Shown: positions 17,159-24,309 of the stretch, piece by piece
How the letters are laid out: every line of letters begins with the position of its first letter
How positions within the stretch are numbered: the stretch's first letter is position 1
Source: Azospirillum griseum
Lineage (GTDB): Bacteria > Pseudomonadota > Alphaproteobacteria > Azospirillales > Azospirillaceae
Assembly: GCF_003966125.1 (NCBI RefSeq)
Contig: NZ_RXMA01000020.1
Coordinates: 43,694-107,693, forward strand
DNA: 64,000 bases
Direction of reading: 5' to 3'
The notes under the pieces: generated by a model
The model's input: only the letters and a program-made list of their open reading frames with translations
Databases searched by the model: none
Told to the model about the DNA's origin: nothing
Made by a program: the position numbers and the translations under genes

Positions 17159-17192
17159 TTATCCACATTGCTGTGGATAATTTTGTGCATAA
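17159..17192. promoter_or_regulatory. cluster of three DnaA-box matches
   Basis: TTATCCACA at 17159-17167 and its reverse complement at 17172-17180 face each other with 4 bases between; a third box, TTATGCACA on the minus strand, is at 17184-17192. All fit TTATNCACA, and the first two equal the strong E. coli box. The cluster lies in the 259-bp divergent gap between cobS and the HNH nuclease gene. It may be a DnaA-controlled promoter, a titration site or a replication-origin element; the palindrome could instead serve another regulator. Confidence 0.6.
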
Positions 17193-17329
17193 TCCTGTTG
17201 AACCACCGGCACCGCCTGTCCGAAACCGTCACAATCGCCGCCGTCCCGGATTCGCGGCCCCGCCACGCTGTTGAGCTTTCATGGTGGCTGGGTCATAGAT
17301 CGGGGTGTGTTGGCCTCCTGGGGATAAGC

Positions 17330-18121
17330 ATGACCGGACGATGGACCGCCACAGGCCGCCCACGCCGTTCCATCCTGTTGCGGCTCCTGCTGGTCATTCT
17401 GATCGCGCTGGCGCTGGCGGTGCTGGCCGAGCGGGTCGGGCTGTTGCCGGCGGGCAGCGTCGAAGCGGTGCTGGGGCAGGAAACCAAGCGCCACCGTTCC
17501 ACCCGCGCGCCCTCCACCGCCGTGGCGGTGGCCCCGCCCGCCGTTGCCCGCCCGACCGACCGCATCGACGTCGACCACACGCAACGCCTGCTCGACGCCA
17601 TCCGGGTGGAGCCGGAGAAGCGGCGCGGCTACGCGCGGGAGGATTGGCCGCATTGGCTTTCCACCGACCATTCCTGCCTGAACACCCGCGAACGGGTGCT
17701 GATCCGCGATTCGGTCAGCCCGGCGAAGCTGTCGGCGGACGGCTGCACCGTGCGCAAGGGCGAGTGGATCGACCCCTACACCGGGGAGCGGATCACCAAC
17801 CCCAAGGACATCGACATCGACCACCGGGTGCCGTTGGAGGAAGCCTATGGCAGCGGCGGCCACGGCTGGACCCGCGAGCGGCGCGCGGCCTACGCCAACG
17901 ATCTGACCGACCCGCGCACCCTGTTGGCGGTCAGCGCCTCGGCAAACCGGGCCAAGGGGGCGAAGGGGCCGGAAGAGTGGTTGCCGCCCAAGCGTGACGG
18001 GGTTTGCCTGTACGTCGCCGAATGGATCGCGGTGAAGGCGCGCTGGTCGCTGAGCATGGACGAGCGCGAGCGCGTGACCGTCGGCAACATCCTGTCCGAC
18101 TGCCGCCCGTCCGCCCGCTGA
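17330..18121 (+). CDS. membrane-anchored HNH endonuclease (DUF1524/GmrSD C-terminal-like)
   Basis: 263 residues. One N-terminal membrane segment (ILLRLLLVILIALALAVLAE, about residues 15-35) is followed by a linker and an HNH nuclease domain: DIDHRVPLEEAY near residue 164 with the catalytic His, then RTLLAVSASANRAKG with the Asn/His-position metal site. Related proteins are mostly called HNH family proteins, some secreted or surface-anchored. Topology suggests the nuclease lies in the periplasm (inference). A longer frame from 17168 was rejected because it begins within the DnaA-box cluster and adds no domain. It interrupts the cobalamin gene group. Confidence 0.82.
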   Translation: MTGRWTATGRPRRSILLRLLLVILIALALAVLAERVGLLPAGSVEAVLGQETKRHRSTRAPSTAVAVAPPAVARPTDRIDVDHTQRLLDAIRVEPEKRRGYAREDWPHWLSTDHSCLNTRERVLIRDSVSPAKLSADGCTVRKGEWIDPYTGERITNPKDIDIDHRVPLEEAYGSGGHGWTRERRAAYANDLTDPRTLLAVSASANRAKGAKGPEEWLPPKRDGVCLYVAEWIAVKARWSLSMDERERVTVGNILSDCRPSAR

Positions 18122-18208
18122 CGCTTTGGCCTTTGGACGCTTTGACTTGGGGGGCGGATGGGTGCAAGGTCGCGCCGAATTTCCGTGCCTTTGTCAGGAC
18201 CAAACCCC

Positions 18209-19237
18209 ATGAGCAGCCCGCAGCCCGCCGTCACCTTCGAGGAAATCCGCGCCCTCATCCGCAATCTGCCGGGGCCGGATCTCGACGCCGCCACCGCCGC
18301 CATGCAGCGCGAACGGCAGCTCACCAAACCGGCGGGGGCGCTGGGGCGGCTGGAGGAGCTGGCGCAGTGGGTCGCCACCTGGCAGGGCCAGCACCCGCCG
18401 GAGATCCGCCGCCCGCGCGTGGCGGTGTTCGCCGGAAACCACGGGGTGGCAGCGCGCGGCGTTTCGGCCTATCCGGCGGCGGTGACGGCGCAGATGGTCG
18501 CCAATTTCCAGAACGGCGGGGCCGCCGTGAACCAGCTCTGCGAGTCGGCGGACGCCGATCTGCGCGTGTATGAACTGGATCTGGAAAACCCGACCGCCGA
18601 TTTCACCCAAGGCCCGGCGATGGGCGAGGAGGAATGCTGCCGCACCATGGCCTATGGCATGATGGCGGTGGAAATGGGCGTGCAGTTGATGGCGCTGGGC
18701 GAGATGGGGATCGGCAATTCGACCGCCGCCGCCGCGCTGTGTCTGGCCCTGTTCGGTGGCGAGGCCGCCGACTGGACCGGGCGCGGCACCGGGGTGGACG
18801 ACGAGGGGCTGGCCCGCAAGATCGCGGCGGTGGAGGCCGGTGTCGCCGCCAACCCGCAGGCCAAGGACGACCCGCTGGAGGCGCTGCGCTGCCTGGGCGG
18901 TTACGAGCTGGCGGCCATTGCCGGGGCGATCCTGGCGGCGCGGGTGGCCCGCGTGCCGGTGCTGCTCGACGGCTTCGCCTGCACGGCGGCGGCGGCGGTG
19001 CTGTACAAGGCCGACCGCCGGGCGCTCGACCATTGCGTCGTTGCCCACCGGTCGGTCGAGCCGGGCCACACCCGCCTGTTGCAGGCGATCGGCAAGGAAC
19101 CGCTGCTCGATCTGGGCATGCGGTTGGGCGAAGGCTCCGGGGCCGCGCTCGCCATCACCATCGTCAAGTCGGCGGTCGCCTGCCACACCGGCATGGCCAC
19201 CTTCGCCGACGCGGGCGTCAGCACCCGCGAAGGCTGA
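18209..19237 (+). CDS. cobT: nicotinate-nucleotide--dimethylbenzimidazole phosphoribosyltransferase
   Basis: 342 residues. Makes alpha-ribazole phosphate, the lower-ligand nucleotide that CobC and CobS use. VFAGNHGVAARGVSAYP near residue 73, GEMGIGNSTAAAAL near 165 and LDLGMRLGEGSGAALA near 300 (with the catalytic Glu) are diagnostic. The start ATG follows an AGGA ribosome site; a further upstream in-frame ATG would add 17 unrelated residues. It forms its own unit 87 bp after the HNH gene and ends at a strong hairpin. Confidence 0.95.
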   Translation: MSSPQPAVTFEEIRALIRNLPGPDLDAATAAMQRERQLTKPAGALGRLEELAQWVATWQGQHPPEIRRPRVAVFAGNHGVAARGVSAYPAAVTAQMVANFQNGGAAVNQLCESADADLRVYELDLENPTADFTQGPAMGEEECCRTMAYGMMAVEMGVQLMALGEMGIGNSTAAAALCLALFGGEAADWTGRGTGVDDEGLARKIAAVEAGVAANPQAKDDPLEALRCLGGYELAAIAGAILAARVARVPVLLDGFACTAAAAVLYKADRRALDHCVVAHRSVEPGHTRLLQAIGKEPLLDLGMRLGEGSGAALAITIVKSAVACHTGMATFADAGVSTREG

Positions 19238-19257
19238 CCGTCACCCACAACCAAGGC

Positions 19258-19284
19258 CCCCGCGCGCGGGAAAAGCGCGCGGGG
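19258..19284. terminator. bidirectional GC hairpin between cobT and the SpoU gene
   Basis: Perfect 10-bp stem CCCCGCGCGC / GCGCGCGGGG with loop GGGAAAA between two converging genes. There is no T-tract, so termination efficiency is uncertain. Confidence 0.6.
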
Positions 19285-19290
19285 TGTCGG

Positions 19291-20175
19291 TCAGCGTTGG
19301 GTGGCCAGCGCGTGGATCAGGATGGCGGCGGTGGCGGCGACGTTCAGCGATTGCACCCGCCCGCTGCCGGGAATGGTCAGCACCGCTTCGCAGGCGGCCA
19401 GCGTCGCCGGGGCCACGCCCTCTTCCTCGTTGCCCAGGATCACGGCGGGCGGGCGCGGGTCGCGCGCGTCGGCCGCCAGCCCCGCCGTGTCGATGGTCGG
19501 TCGGCTGGCGTCCAGCGCGGTGCCGATGATGCGGTGCGTGGCCCGCAGCCGCTTCAGGGCCAGCGGCAGCGGATCGGCGCGCAACAGCTCGACCCATTCG
19601 AACCCGCCTTCGGCCACGCGATAGGCGGCCTCCGACGGCAGGGCCTGGCCCGGATGGCCGGAGATCAGCACGCGCGGCAGGCCGAAAAAGGCGGCGGTGC
19701 GCAGGATGGCCCCCAGATTGTGCGGGTTGCCCACCCCGTCCAGGATCAGCAGCGGCTCGCGCCAGCGGCGGGCGGCGTCGCTGTCAAAGGCCGCGACCGT
19801 GCGCGGGGCCATCAGGGCGACCACGCCGCCGTGCAGCACCGTGCCCGCCACCTTCGCCAGCTCCTCCGCCTCCACCATGCGGTAGGGCTTGCGGGCGGCG
19901 GCCATGGTCTTGCAGAACGCACCGACCGCCGGTTTCAGCCGTTCGTCGAAGAACAGCCGCTCCACCCGCTGTGGCGCGTTGGTGAACAGCGCCGACACGG
20001 CGGACAGACCGGCGACCCGGAACAGCTTGCGCGAGTCCTCCGGCGCGGAAGGGGCGCTGTGGGGCGTGGCCTTGTGCGGGGCGCTGGTTGCCGGGCCGGG
20101 TCGTTGACCGCCGCGCGCGGGCGGCTGGCCGGATGGGGCGCGGGGTGTGCGGGGCGGGCGACCGGAGGGCGGCAT
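19291..20175 (-). CDS. TrmH/SpoU-family RNA 2'-O-methyltransferase (RlmB-like)
   Basis: 294 residues. After a basic, proline-rich N-terminus of about 45 residues comes a SpoU substrate-binding region and then the trefoil-knot SPOUT domain. The three SpoU motifs are clear: GNPHNLGAILRTAAFFG, VILGNEEEGV and IPGSGRVQSLNVAATAA. Targets in the family are rRNA G2251 or tRNA G18; the exact nucleoside cannot be told. It begins 21 bp after the DedA-like gene and is probably cotranscribed with it. Confidence 0.9.
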   Translation of the reverse strand: MPPSGRPPRTPRAPSGQPPARGGQRPGPATSAPHKATPHSAPSAPEDSRKLFRVAGLSAVSALFTNAPQRVERLFFDERLKPAVGAFCKTMAAARKPYRMVEAEELAKVAGTVLHGGVVALMAPRTVAAFDSDAARRWREPLLILDGVGNPHNLGAILRTAAFFGLPRVLISGHPGQALPSEAAYRVAEGGFEWVELLRADPLPLALKRLRATHRIIGTALDASRPTIDTAGLAADARDPRPPAVILGNEEEGVAPATLAACEAVLTIPGSGRVQSLNVAATAAILIHALATQR

Positions 20176-20196
20176 GGCGGGGGTCCGAACGGCGGG

Positions 20197-20775
20197 TCAG
20201 ATCAGCTTGACGACAAGGAAGCCACCGACTAGCAGCACCGCCACCACGCTGGTGACGAGGGTCAGGCGTTCCTCGATGAAGCGGCGGATCGGCTCGCCAA
20301 ACACCCGCAGCAGCCCGGCAACCAGAAAGAACCGCATGGCCCGTGACAGGATCGACGCCCCGATGAACACCCAGATGTTGAGCTGCGCCACCCCGGCGGT
20401 GATGGTCAGCAGCTTGTAGGGGATTGGCGTCATGCCCTTGATGATGAGGATCTCCGCGCCATAGTCCAAAAAGGTCTGGCGCATCGCCTCGAACTTGTCG
20501 GTCAGATGGTAGAAATCGATGACCCAGCGGCCGAGCGTCTCGTACAGGAAATAGCCGATGGCGTAGCCGAAGACGCCGCCCAGCACCGACGCCAGCGTGC
20601 AGATCGCCGCCAACCGCCACGCCGCCGCGCGGTTGGCGATGACCATGGGAACCAGCAACAGATCGGGCGGCAGCGGGAAAAAGGAGCTTTCGGCGAAGGA
20701 CACCCCGGCCAGCCAGGCGGTGGCGTTCTTCGACGCCGCCTTGTCCATCGTCCAGTCATACACACGCTTCAACAT
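20197..20775 (-). CDS. DedA/YqaA-like VTT-domain membrane protein
   Basis: 192 residues with four to five membrane segments. FAESSFFPLPPDLLL, GYAIGYFLYETLGRW and the conserved arginine in LSRAMRFFLVAGLL are typical of the VTT (DedA, YqaA) superfamily. Members act in membrane homeostasis, and some flip lipid carriers. A specific substrate cannot be named. First gene of a likely two-gene operon with the SpoU methyltransferase. Confidence 0.87.
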   Translation of the reverse strand: MLKRVYDWTMDKAASKNATAWLAGVSFAESSFFPLPPDLLLVPMVIANRAAAWRLAAICTLASVLGGVFGYAIGYFLYETLGRWVIDFYHLTDKFEAMRQTFLDYGAEILIIKGMTPIPYKLLTITAGVAQLNIWVFIGASILSRAMRFFLVAGLLRVFGEPIRRFIEERLTLVTSVVAVLLVGGFLVVKLI

Positions 20776-20810
20776 CGCTGGGCCGCCCTACGGTCACGGG
20801 GATAGGATTA

Positions 20811-20844
20811 TGCGCGTGCGGGGGAAATGCCCCCCGCACGCGCA
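20811..20844. terminator. 14-bp perfect hairpin upstream of the DedA-like gene
   Basis: Stem 20811-20824 / 20831-20844 (TGCGCGTGCGGGGG and its complement), loop AAATGC. A second 6-bp hairpin CGCTTG/CAAGCG follows. It sits between the end of the YgjV gene and the start of the DedA gene on the same strand and lacks a T-tract; terminator or leader structure. Confidence 0.5.
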
Positions 20845-20936
20845 CGCTTGTACCCGCAAGCGGGGCGTTTTCGCCAGTGACCTTGCGTGACGGTGATCTC
20901 AGCGCGGCGGTGATCGGCAAGGACGGGGGCGGAGAC

Positions 20937-21512
20937 TCAGGCGGCCAGCGCGGTCGGGGCGTCGTTGCCGTTGATCGCCGCGCGGGCGGCGGCGCGGCGG
21001 GCGGCGCAGCGCTCACCAATCAGGCGGGCGATGTTCCCGACGGCGGAGCAGACGTCCGACGCGATGGCGAAGGGCGACATCACAAGGATGTTGTGGCTGA
21101 TCCAGAACAGCCCGGCCCCCAGCAGGAACAGGCGCATCCGCGTGGTGTTGGATTGCCAGCGGGCGGCGGTGGACAGGCTGATGCCGATGCTCGACAGGGC
21201 GGAGGGCAGCCCGGCCCAGGTCGCGGCGGCGACCGCCGCGATGCCGGGCAGGGTGGCGGTGAACAGCAGCGACTGCCAGCGCGACCGCTGTTCCGGCAAC
21301 GACATCAGCACCTGCGTCACCACCAGCCCGCACAGCGCGGCGGCGGTGTAGGCCCCCAGCAGCACATAATGGGTGATGAACAGCAGGTTGGTGATGGCCT
21401 GGCCCCACAGCAGCCCCCGGCGTTGCTTCATCAGCGGCCACAGGCAGGACCCGGCGAAGGCGGCGGCCCCAAAGGCGTCGGCGGCGGTGATGGACAGCGA
21501 AGACAGGATCAT
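20937..21512 (-). CDS. YgjV-family inner-membrane protein
   Basis: 191 residues with about five to six membrane spans. The segment LWPLMKQRRGLLWGQAIT and the later LFWISHNILVMSPFAIASD match the YgjV/Imp pattern, a short integral membrane family of unknown function. The start at 21512 was picked over an upstream in-frame start because the 79 extra residues are low-complexity and unlike the family. A repeated sequence block at 21739-21776 lies upstream. Confidence 0.75.
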   Translation of the reverse strand: MILSSLSITAADAFGAAAFAGSCLWPLMKQRRGLLWGQAITNLLFITHYVLLGAYTAAALCGLVVTQVLMSLPEQRSRWQSLLFTATLPGIAAVAAATWAGLPSALSSIGISLSTAARWQSNTTRMRLFLLGAGLFWISHNILVMSPFAIASDVCSAVGNIARLIGERCAARRAAARAAINGNDAPTALAA

Positions 21513-21824
21513 GGTGGGCAACTCGGACGGCGGATGATCAAAACGGGAGGCGCACGAAACCGCGCCCGGACACGGAGGAACCGGGAAGGGGCAGGGTGCG
21601 GGGGATGGGGTGTGTGTCGCCAATCGGCAACGCTGCTGCCCAGCGGCAACAGAACGAAAATCTACGCCGCTCCCCAGCGCCGCACCAGAGAAGCTGCCGT
21701 CACGCAGGGCTGCGCGGCGCGCATGGACGAAAACACAAACCTGTCGCAAAAAGGAAAGTGTCGCAAAAAGACAGGTGCGCAGCGCCCCTCCCGCCCAGCC
21801 CTCCCGCCCAGTCCTCCCACTTGG
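21513..21824. other. 312-bp gap with an operator-like repeat block
   Basis: No gene is supported. It contains the repeat at 21739-21776 described separately, and otherwise GC-rich sequence. It probably holds the YgjV promoter (minus strand) and the 3' end of the ModE-like transcript. Confidence 0.5.
21739..21776. promoter_or_regulatory. paired direct and inverted repeats, possible operator
   Basis: TGTCGCAAAAAG occurs at 21742-21753 and 21759-21770; the pair is bounded by ACCTGTC (21739-21745) and GACAGGT (21770-21776), an inverted repeat. Nested symmetry like this often marks a protein-binding site. The binder is unknown. Confidence 0.45.
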
Positions 21825-22232
21825 TCACGCCGCCGGATCCTCCCCGGCGGGCGTGGCGTCCGTTGCGTCGGCGGGCGGCTCTTCGGGCGGCGCGTCGTCG
21901 GTCAGCACGCTGTCCAGCCAGACCAGATGCGGCGCGGCGGCGCGGCGCGCCTCCTCCTGCATCGCGCGGTAGCGGGCGACCACCTCCTGCCCCAGCGGGG
22001 TCAGCCCGGCCCCGCCGCCCTCGCGCCCGCCGACGTTGGCGCGCACCACCGGCTCGCGGAAGGCGCTGTTCATGGTTTCCACCAGGAACCAGGCGCGGCG
22101 GAAGGTCATGCCCAGCGCCCGCGCGGCGGCGGAGATCGACCCGCAGCGGTCAATCGCCTCCAGCAGCGCGATCTTGCCGGGACCGATGGCCCCCGACGGG
22201 TGCAGAAAGCGGACGCGGATGTCGGACGCCAT
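21825..22232 (-). CDS. ModE-like winged-helix regulator, HTH domain only
   Basis: 135 residues. Nearly all of it is the ModE N-terminal DNA-binding domain: LLEAIDRCGSISAAARALGMTFRRAWFLVETMN, then a conserved loop around VGGREGGGAGLTPLGQEVV. The molybdate-binding TOBE domains of full ModE are absent, as in many LysR-type stand-alone HTH proteins of this group, and the tail is acidic and proline-rich. No mod transport genes are nearby, so molybdate sensing is unproven. It lies 87 bp downstream of the ion-channel gene on the same strand. The start MASDIRV is preferred to a longer upstream frame. Confidence 0.82.
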   Translation of the reverse strand: MASDIRVRFLHPSGAIGPGKIALLEAIDRCGSISAAARALGMTFRRAWFLVETMNSAFREPVVRANVGGREGGGAGLTPLGQEVVARYRAMQEEARRAAAPHLVWLDSVLTDDAPPEEPPADATDATPAGEDPAA

Positions 22233-22319
22233 GAATGGACTCGCTGTCGGCGGAACGCGCCATTGGAGCGCGGCCCGCGCCGATCCGTCAATTCCGATCC
22301 CGCGAGCGCCGTGCTCCAC

Positions 22320-23642
22320 TCAGGACGCGGCGGCCTGAAGGATCAGCCAGCCATTGACCGCCAGATAGGCGATCATGGTCCCGAACCCCATCGCCGCGTT
22401 GAACAGGCGGCTGAGGCGGGGAGAGGATTTGTGCAGCCCCTGCAACACCACCACGGTGAAGGCGGCCAGGAAGATGGACGCGAAGCTGGTGGCCTGGATG
22501 CCGTCGGCCAGCGTGAAGCTCGACGCCGGGGGCAGCATGTTGTCCACCACATATTTGTTGCCGATGGCCGCGAACACCGCCGCCGCGCACAGCCCGATGC
22601 GCGATCCGCCCATCGATTCGAAATTGAGCGGAAAGGTCAGCATCGCCAGCAGGAAGGCCACGCCGAAGCCGATGAAGGTGCTCAACAGCAACCGCAGCCC
22701 GTGGCGCTTCATGGTGATGGTGGCGACCACGCGGGAATAGGCGCTGGTCCCCTGCAGGGTGGGGTCGCCATAGCTGGTGTTGTAGACGACTTCGACGTCG
22801 CGGACCGCCAGCCCTTCGATGGTCCAGCCCGGCACCTCGACCGACGAATCGATCCGGCTGTTGGCGCTGTCGGCCAGCAGCTTCACCGCGCTGGCGTCGG
22901 ACTGCGCGTCCTCCAGAACGATGCTCAACTCCTGCCGGTCAAAGGGGAAATGGGTGATGTTCCACGCCTCTTGGATCGTGGCGTTGTATTTCACCTGCTG
23001 CCAGTTCACGCCCTTGCTGGTGTCCAGCCCGGCGAATTTTCCTTGGGAGGTTTTGGCGTTGGTGATTTCGATGGTCTGGGTCGGGGCGTATTTCTCGTCA
23101 TTGTGCAGGAACCACGCCCAGAAGGTGGTCGTGAAACTGCGCTTGGCCATGTCGAAATCATAAAGCTGGGTGATGAACAGCCCGGTTTTGACGGTGATCG
23201 GCCCGGCGGGGGCGGGCGGCTCGCTGGGGGCTGCCGCAGACGCGGGCGCGGCCGTTGGGTCCACGGTCGGGGCCGGTGTTGCGGCTTGTGTGGCGGCTTT
23301 TGTGGCGTCTGGCGCGGTGGTGGCCGCCTCTGTGGCGCCAGGGGGCGCCGCCTCGGTGGATGCTGTGGCGGGTGGTGCAGCCGGTGCGGCGGGCGGTTCC
23401 GTCGTCGGTTGGGCCACGGGGCTGGCGGTTTCGGTGGCTGTTGGCGCTGCTTCGGTCGGGACCGGTGCGGCGGCGGGTGGGATGACCACCGGCAATGGCG
23501 ACAGACCCGGTTCGCTTTCTGCCTGGGCTGCGTTGCCCAGGCCAAGAACGGCGGGACCGCCGAGACCAAGAACAAGGGCCAACACCAGCGCCCGCAGCCG
23601 GTGCCGCAGGCCAAGGGATGGAAAACGGGGTGCAGTGGCCAT
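22320..23642 (-). CDS. pentameric ligand-gated ion channel homologue with long Pro/Ala/Thr linker
   Basis: 440 residues. Signal peptide about 1-41; a low-complexity Pro/Ala/Thr linker to about 147; extracellular beta-sandwich 150-312 with ITHFPFDRQELSI at 229-241 (FPFDxQ is the Cys-loop signature in bacterial form, without flanking cysteines); then four membrane helices at about 316-339, 346-368, 377-402 and 414-437. This layout fits prokaryotic relatives of GLIC and ELIC. The family forms homopentameric cation or anion channels in the inner membrane. The channel gate, ion selectivity and ligand cannot be read from sequence. The linker between signal peptide and ligand-binding domain is unusual. 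The gene ends 87 bp before a ModE-like regulator. Confidence 0.78.
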   Translation of the reverse strand: MATAPRFPSLGLRHRLRALVLALVLGLGGPAVLGLGNAAQAESEPGLSPLPVVIPPAAAPVPTEAAPTATETASPVAQPTTEPPAAPAAPPATASTEAAPPGATEAATTAPDATKAATQAATPAPTVDPTAAPASAAAPSEPPAPAGPITVKTGLFITQLYDFDMAKRSFTTTFWAWFLHNDEKYAPTQTIEITNAKTSQGKFAGLDTSKGVNWQQVKYNATIQEAWNITHFPFDRQELSIVLEDAQSDASAVKLLADSANSRIDSSVEVPGWTIEGLAVRDVEVVYNTSYGDPTLQGTSAYSRVVATITMKRHGLRLLLSTFIGFGVAFLLAMLTFPLNFESMGGSRIGLCAAAVFAAIGNKYVVDNMLPPASSFTLADGIQATSFASIFLAAFTVVVLQGLHKSSPRLSRLFNAAMGFGTMIAYLAVNGWLILQAAAS

Positions 23643-23991
23643 GGGATGCCTTTCGGACGGCGGGCATGTCCATGCTTGTCGTGGGGGCGTTGTCCGTCAA
23701 TCAGGACTTCTCCGGGTCTGTGCCCGAATCGCGGGAATCACGGGGGCGGGGGCGCGGTCCTCGCCGGTTCCGGACATTCCGGTGCGAAGACAAGGCGAGT
23801 CCTCGCTTGAATGGATGGAAGTCGCCGCGCTGCCGGTGATGCAACGCCAACAGCGCAACGGCGTGAAATTCCCCTGCGGGATCTTGGCCGACAAATGGAA
23901 ATTGTGACGAAGCCGGGCGTTGACAGGTGGGGGACGCCGCACTATGGTGCGCGCCTTCGATCGAGCCGCCAGAGCGTCCAGGAACCGTATC
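23643..23991. promoter_or_regulatory. 349-bp divergent region with rpmJ promoter
   Basis: No gene is supported. A near-consensus sigma-70 promoter for rpmJ is TTGACA (23920-23925), a 17-base spacer and TATGGT (23943-23948). Upstream is a short hairpin CCGGA/TCCGG near 23771-23783. The promoter for the ion-channel gene in the other direction was not located. Confidence 0.65.
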
Positions 23992-24117
23992 ATGAAAATC
24001 GTCAATTCTCTGAAGTCGATGAAGACGCGTCACAAGGCCTGCCGGGTCATCCGCCGCAAGGGCCGCGTCTACGTCATCAACAAGCAGAACCCGCGTTTCA
24101 AGGCCCGTCAGGGCTGA
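23992..24117 (+). CDS. rpmJ: 50S ribosomal protein L36
   Basis: 41 residues, highly basic: [14 protein letters not shown] at the start and NPRFKARQG at the end. This is the zinc-free form of bL36 usual in alphaproteobacteria, lacking the CxxC cysteines of the zinc form, and it stabilises 23S rRNA near the peptidyl-transferase region. It has its own sigma-70 promoter and a strong terminator, so it is a single-gene unit. Confidence 0.97.
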   Translation: MKIVNSLKSMKTRHKACRVIRRKGRVYVINKQNPRFKARQG

Positions 24118-24172
24118 TCCGGCTGGGCGGCCTGGGAGGGTCCTCCCCGGTCGCTTCGCAAACGGGTTTCTC

Positions 24173-24209
24173 GCAAGAGCCGCGCCTTCGGGTGCGGCTC
24201 TTGCGTTTT
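24173..24209 (+). terminator. intrinsic terminator of rpmJ
   Basis: Stem GCAAGAGCCGC / GCGGCTCTTGC (24173-24183, 24194-24204), extended over a TTCG tetraloop, followed by GTTTT. Confidence 0.9.
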
Positions 24210-24309
24210 GGGGCGGTTTTTCAGCGTCTTGTGTCCCGGTGCGCGCGGATGGTACGTCTTACGGACGGATTGTCAGCCATGGCCCCGATGACAGGAAGGA
24301 CGCCCGCCG

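Noticed and set aside
17168..17329. Upstream extension of the HNH nuclease frame
   Set aside because: It begins inside the DnaA-box cluster and encodes an unlikely leader; the start at 17330 gives a normal membrane anchor.
20877..23810. 977-codon plus-strand frame
   Set aside because: Runs across the YgjV, ModE-like and channel genes on the other strand; it is a shadow.
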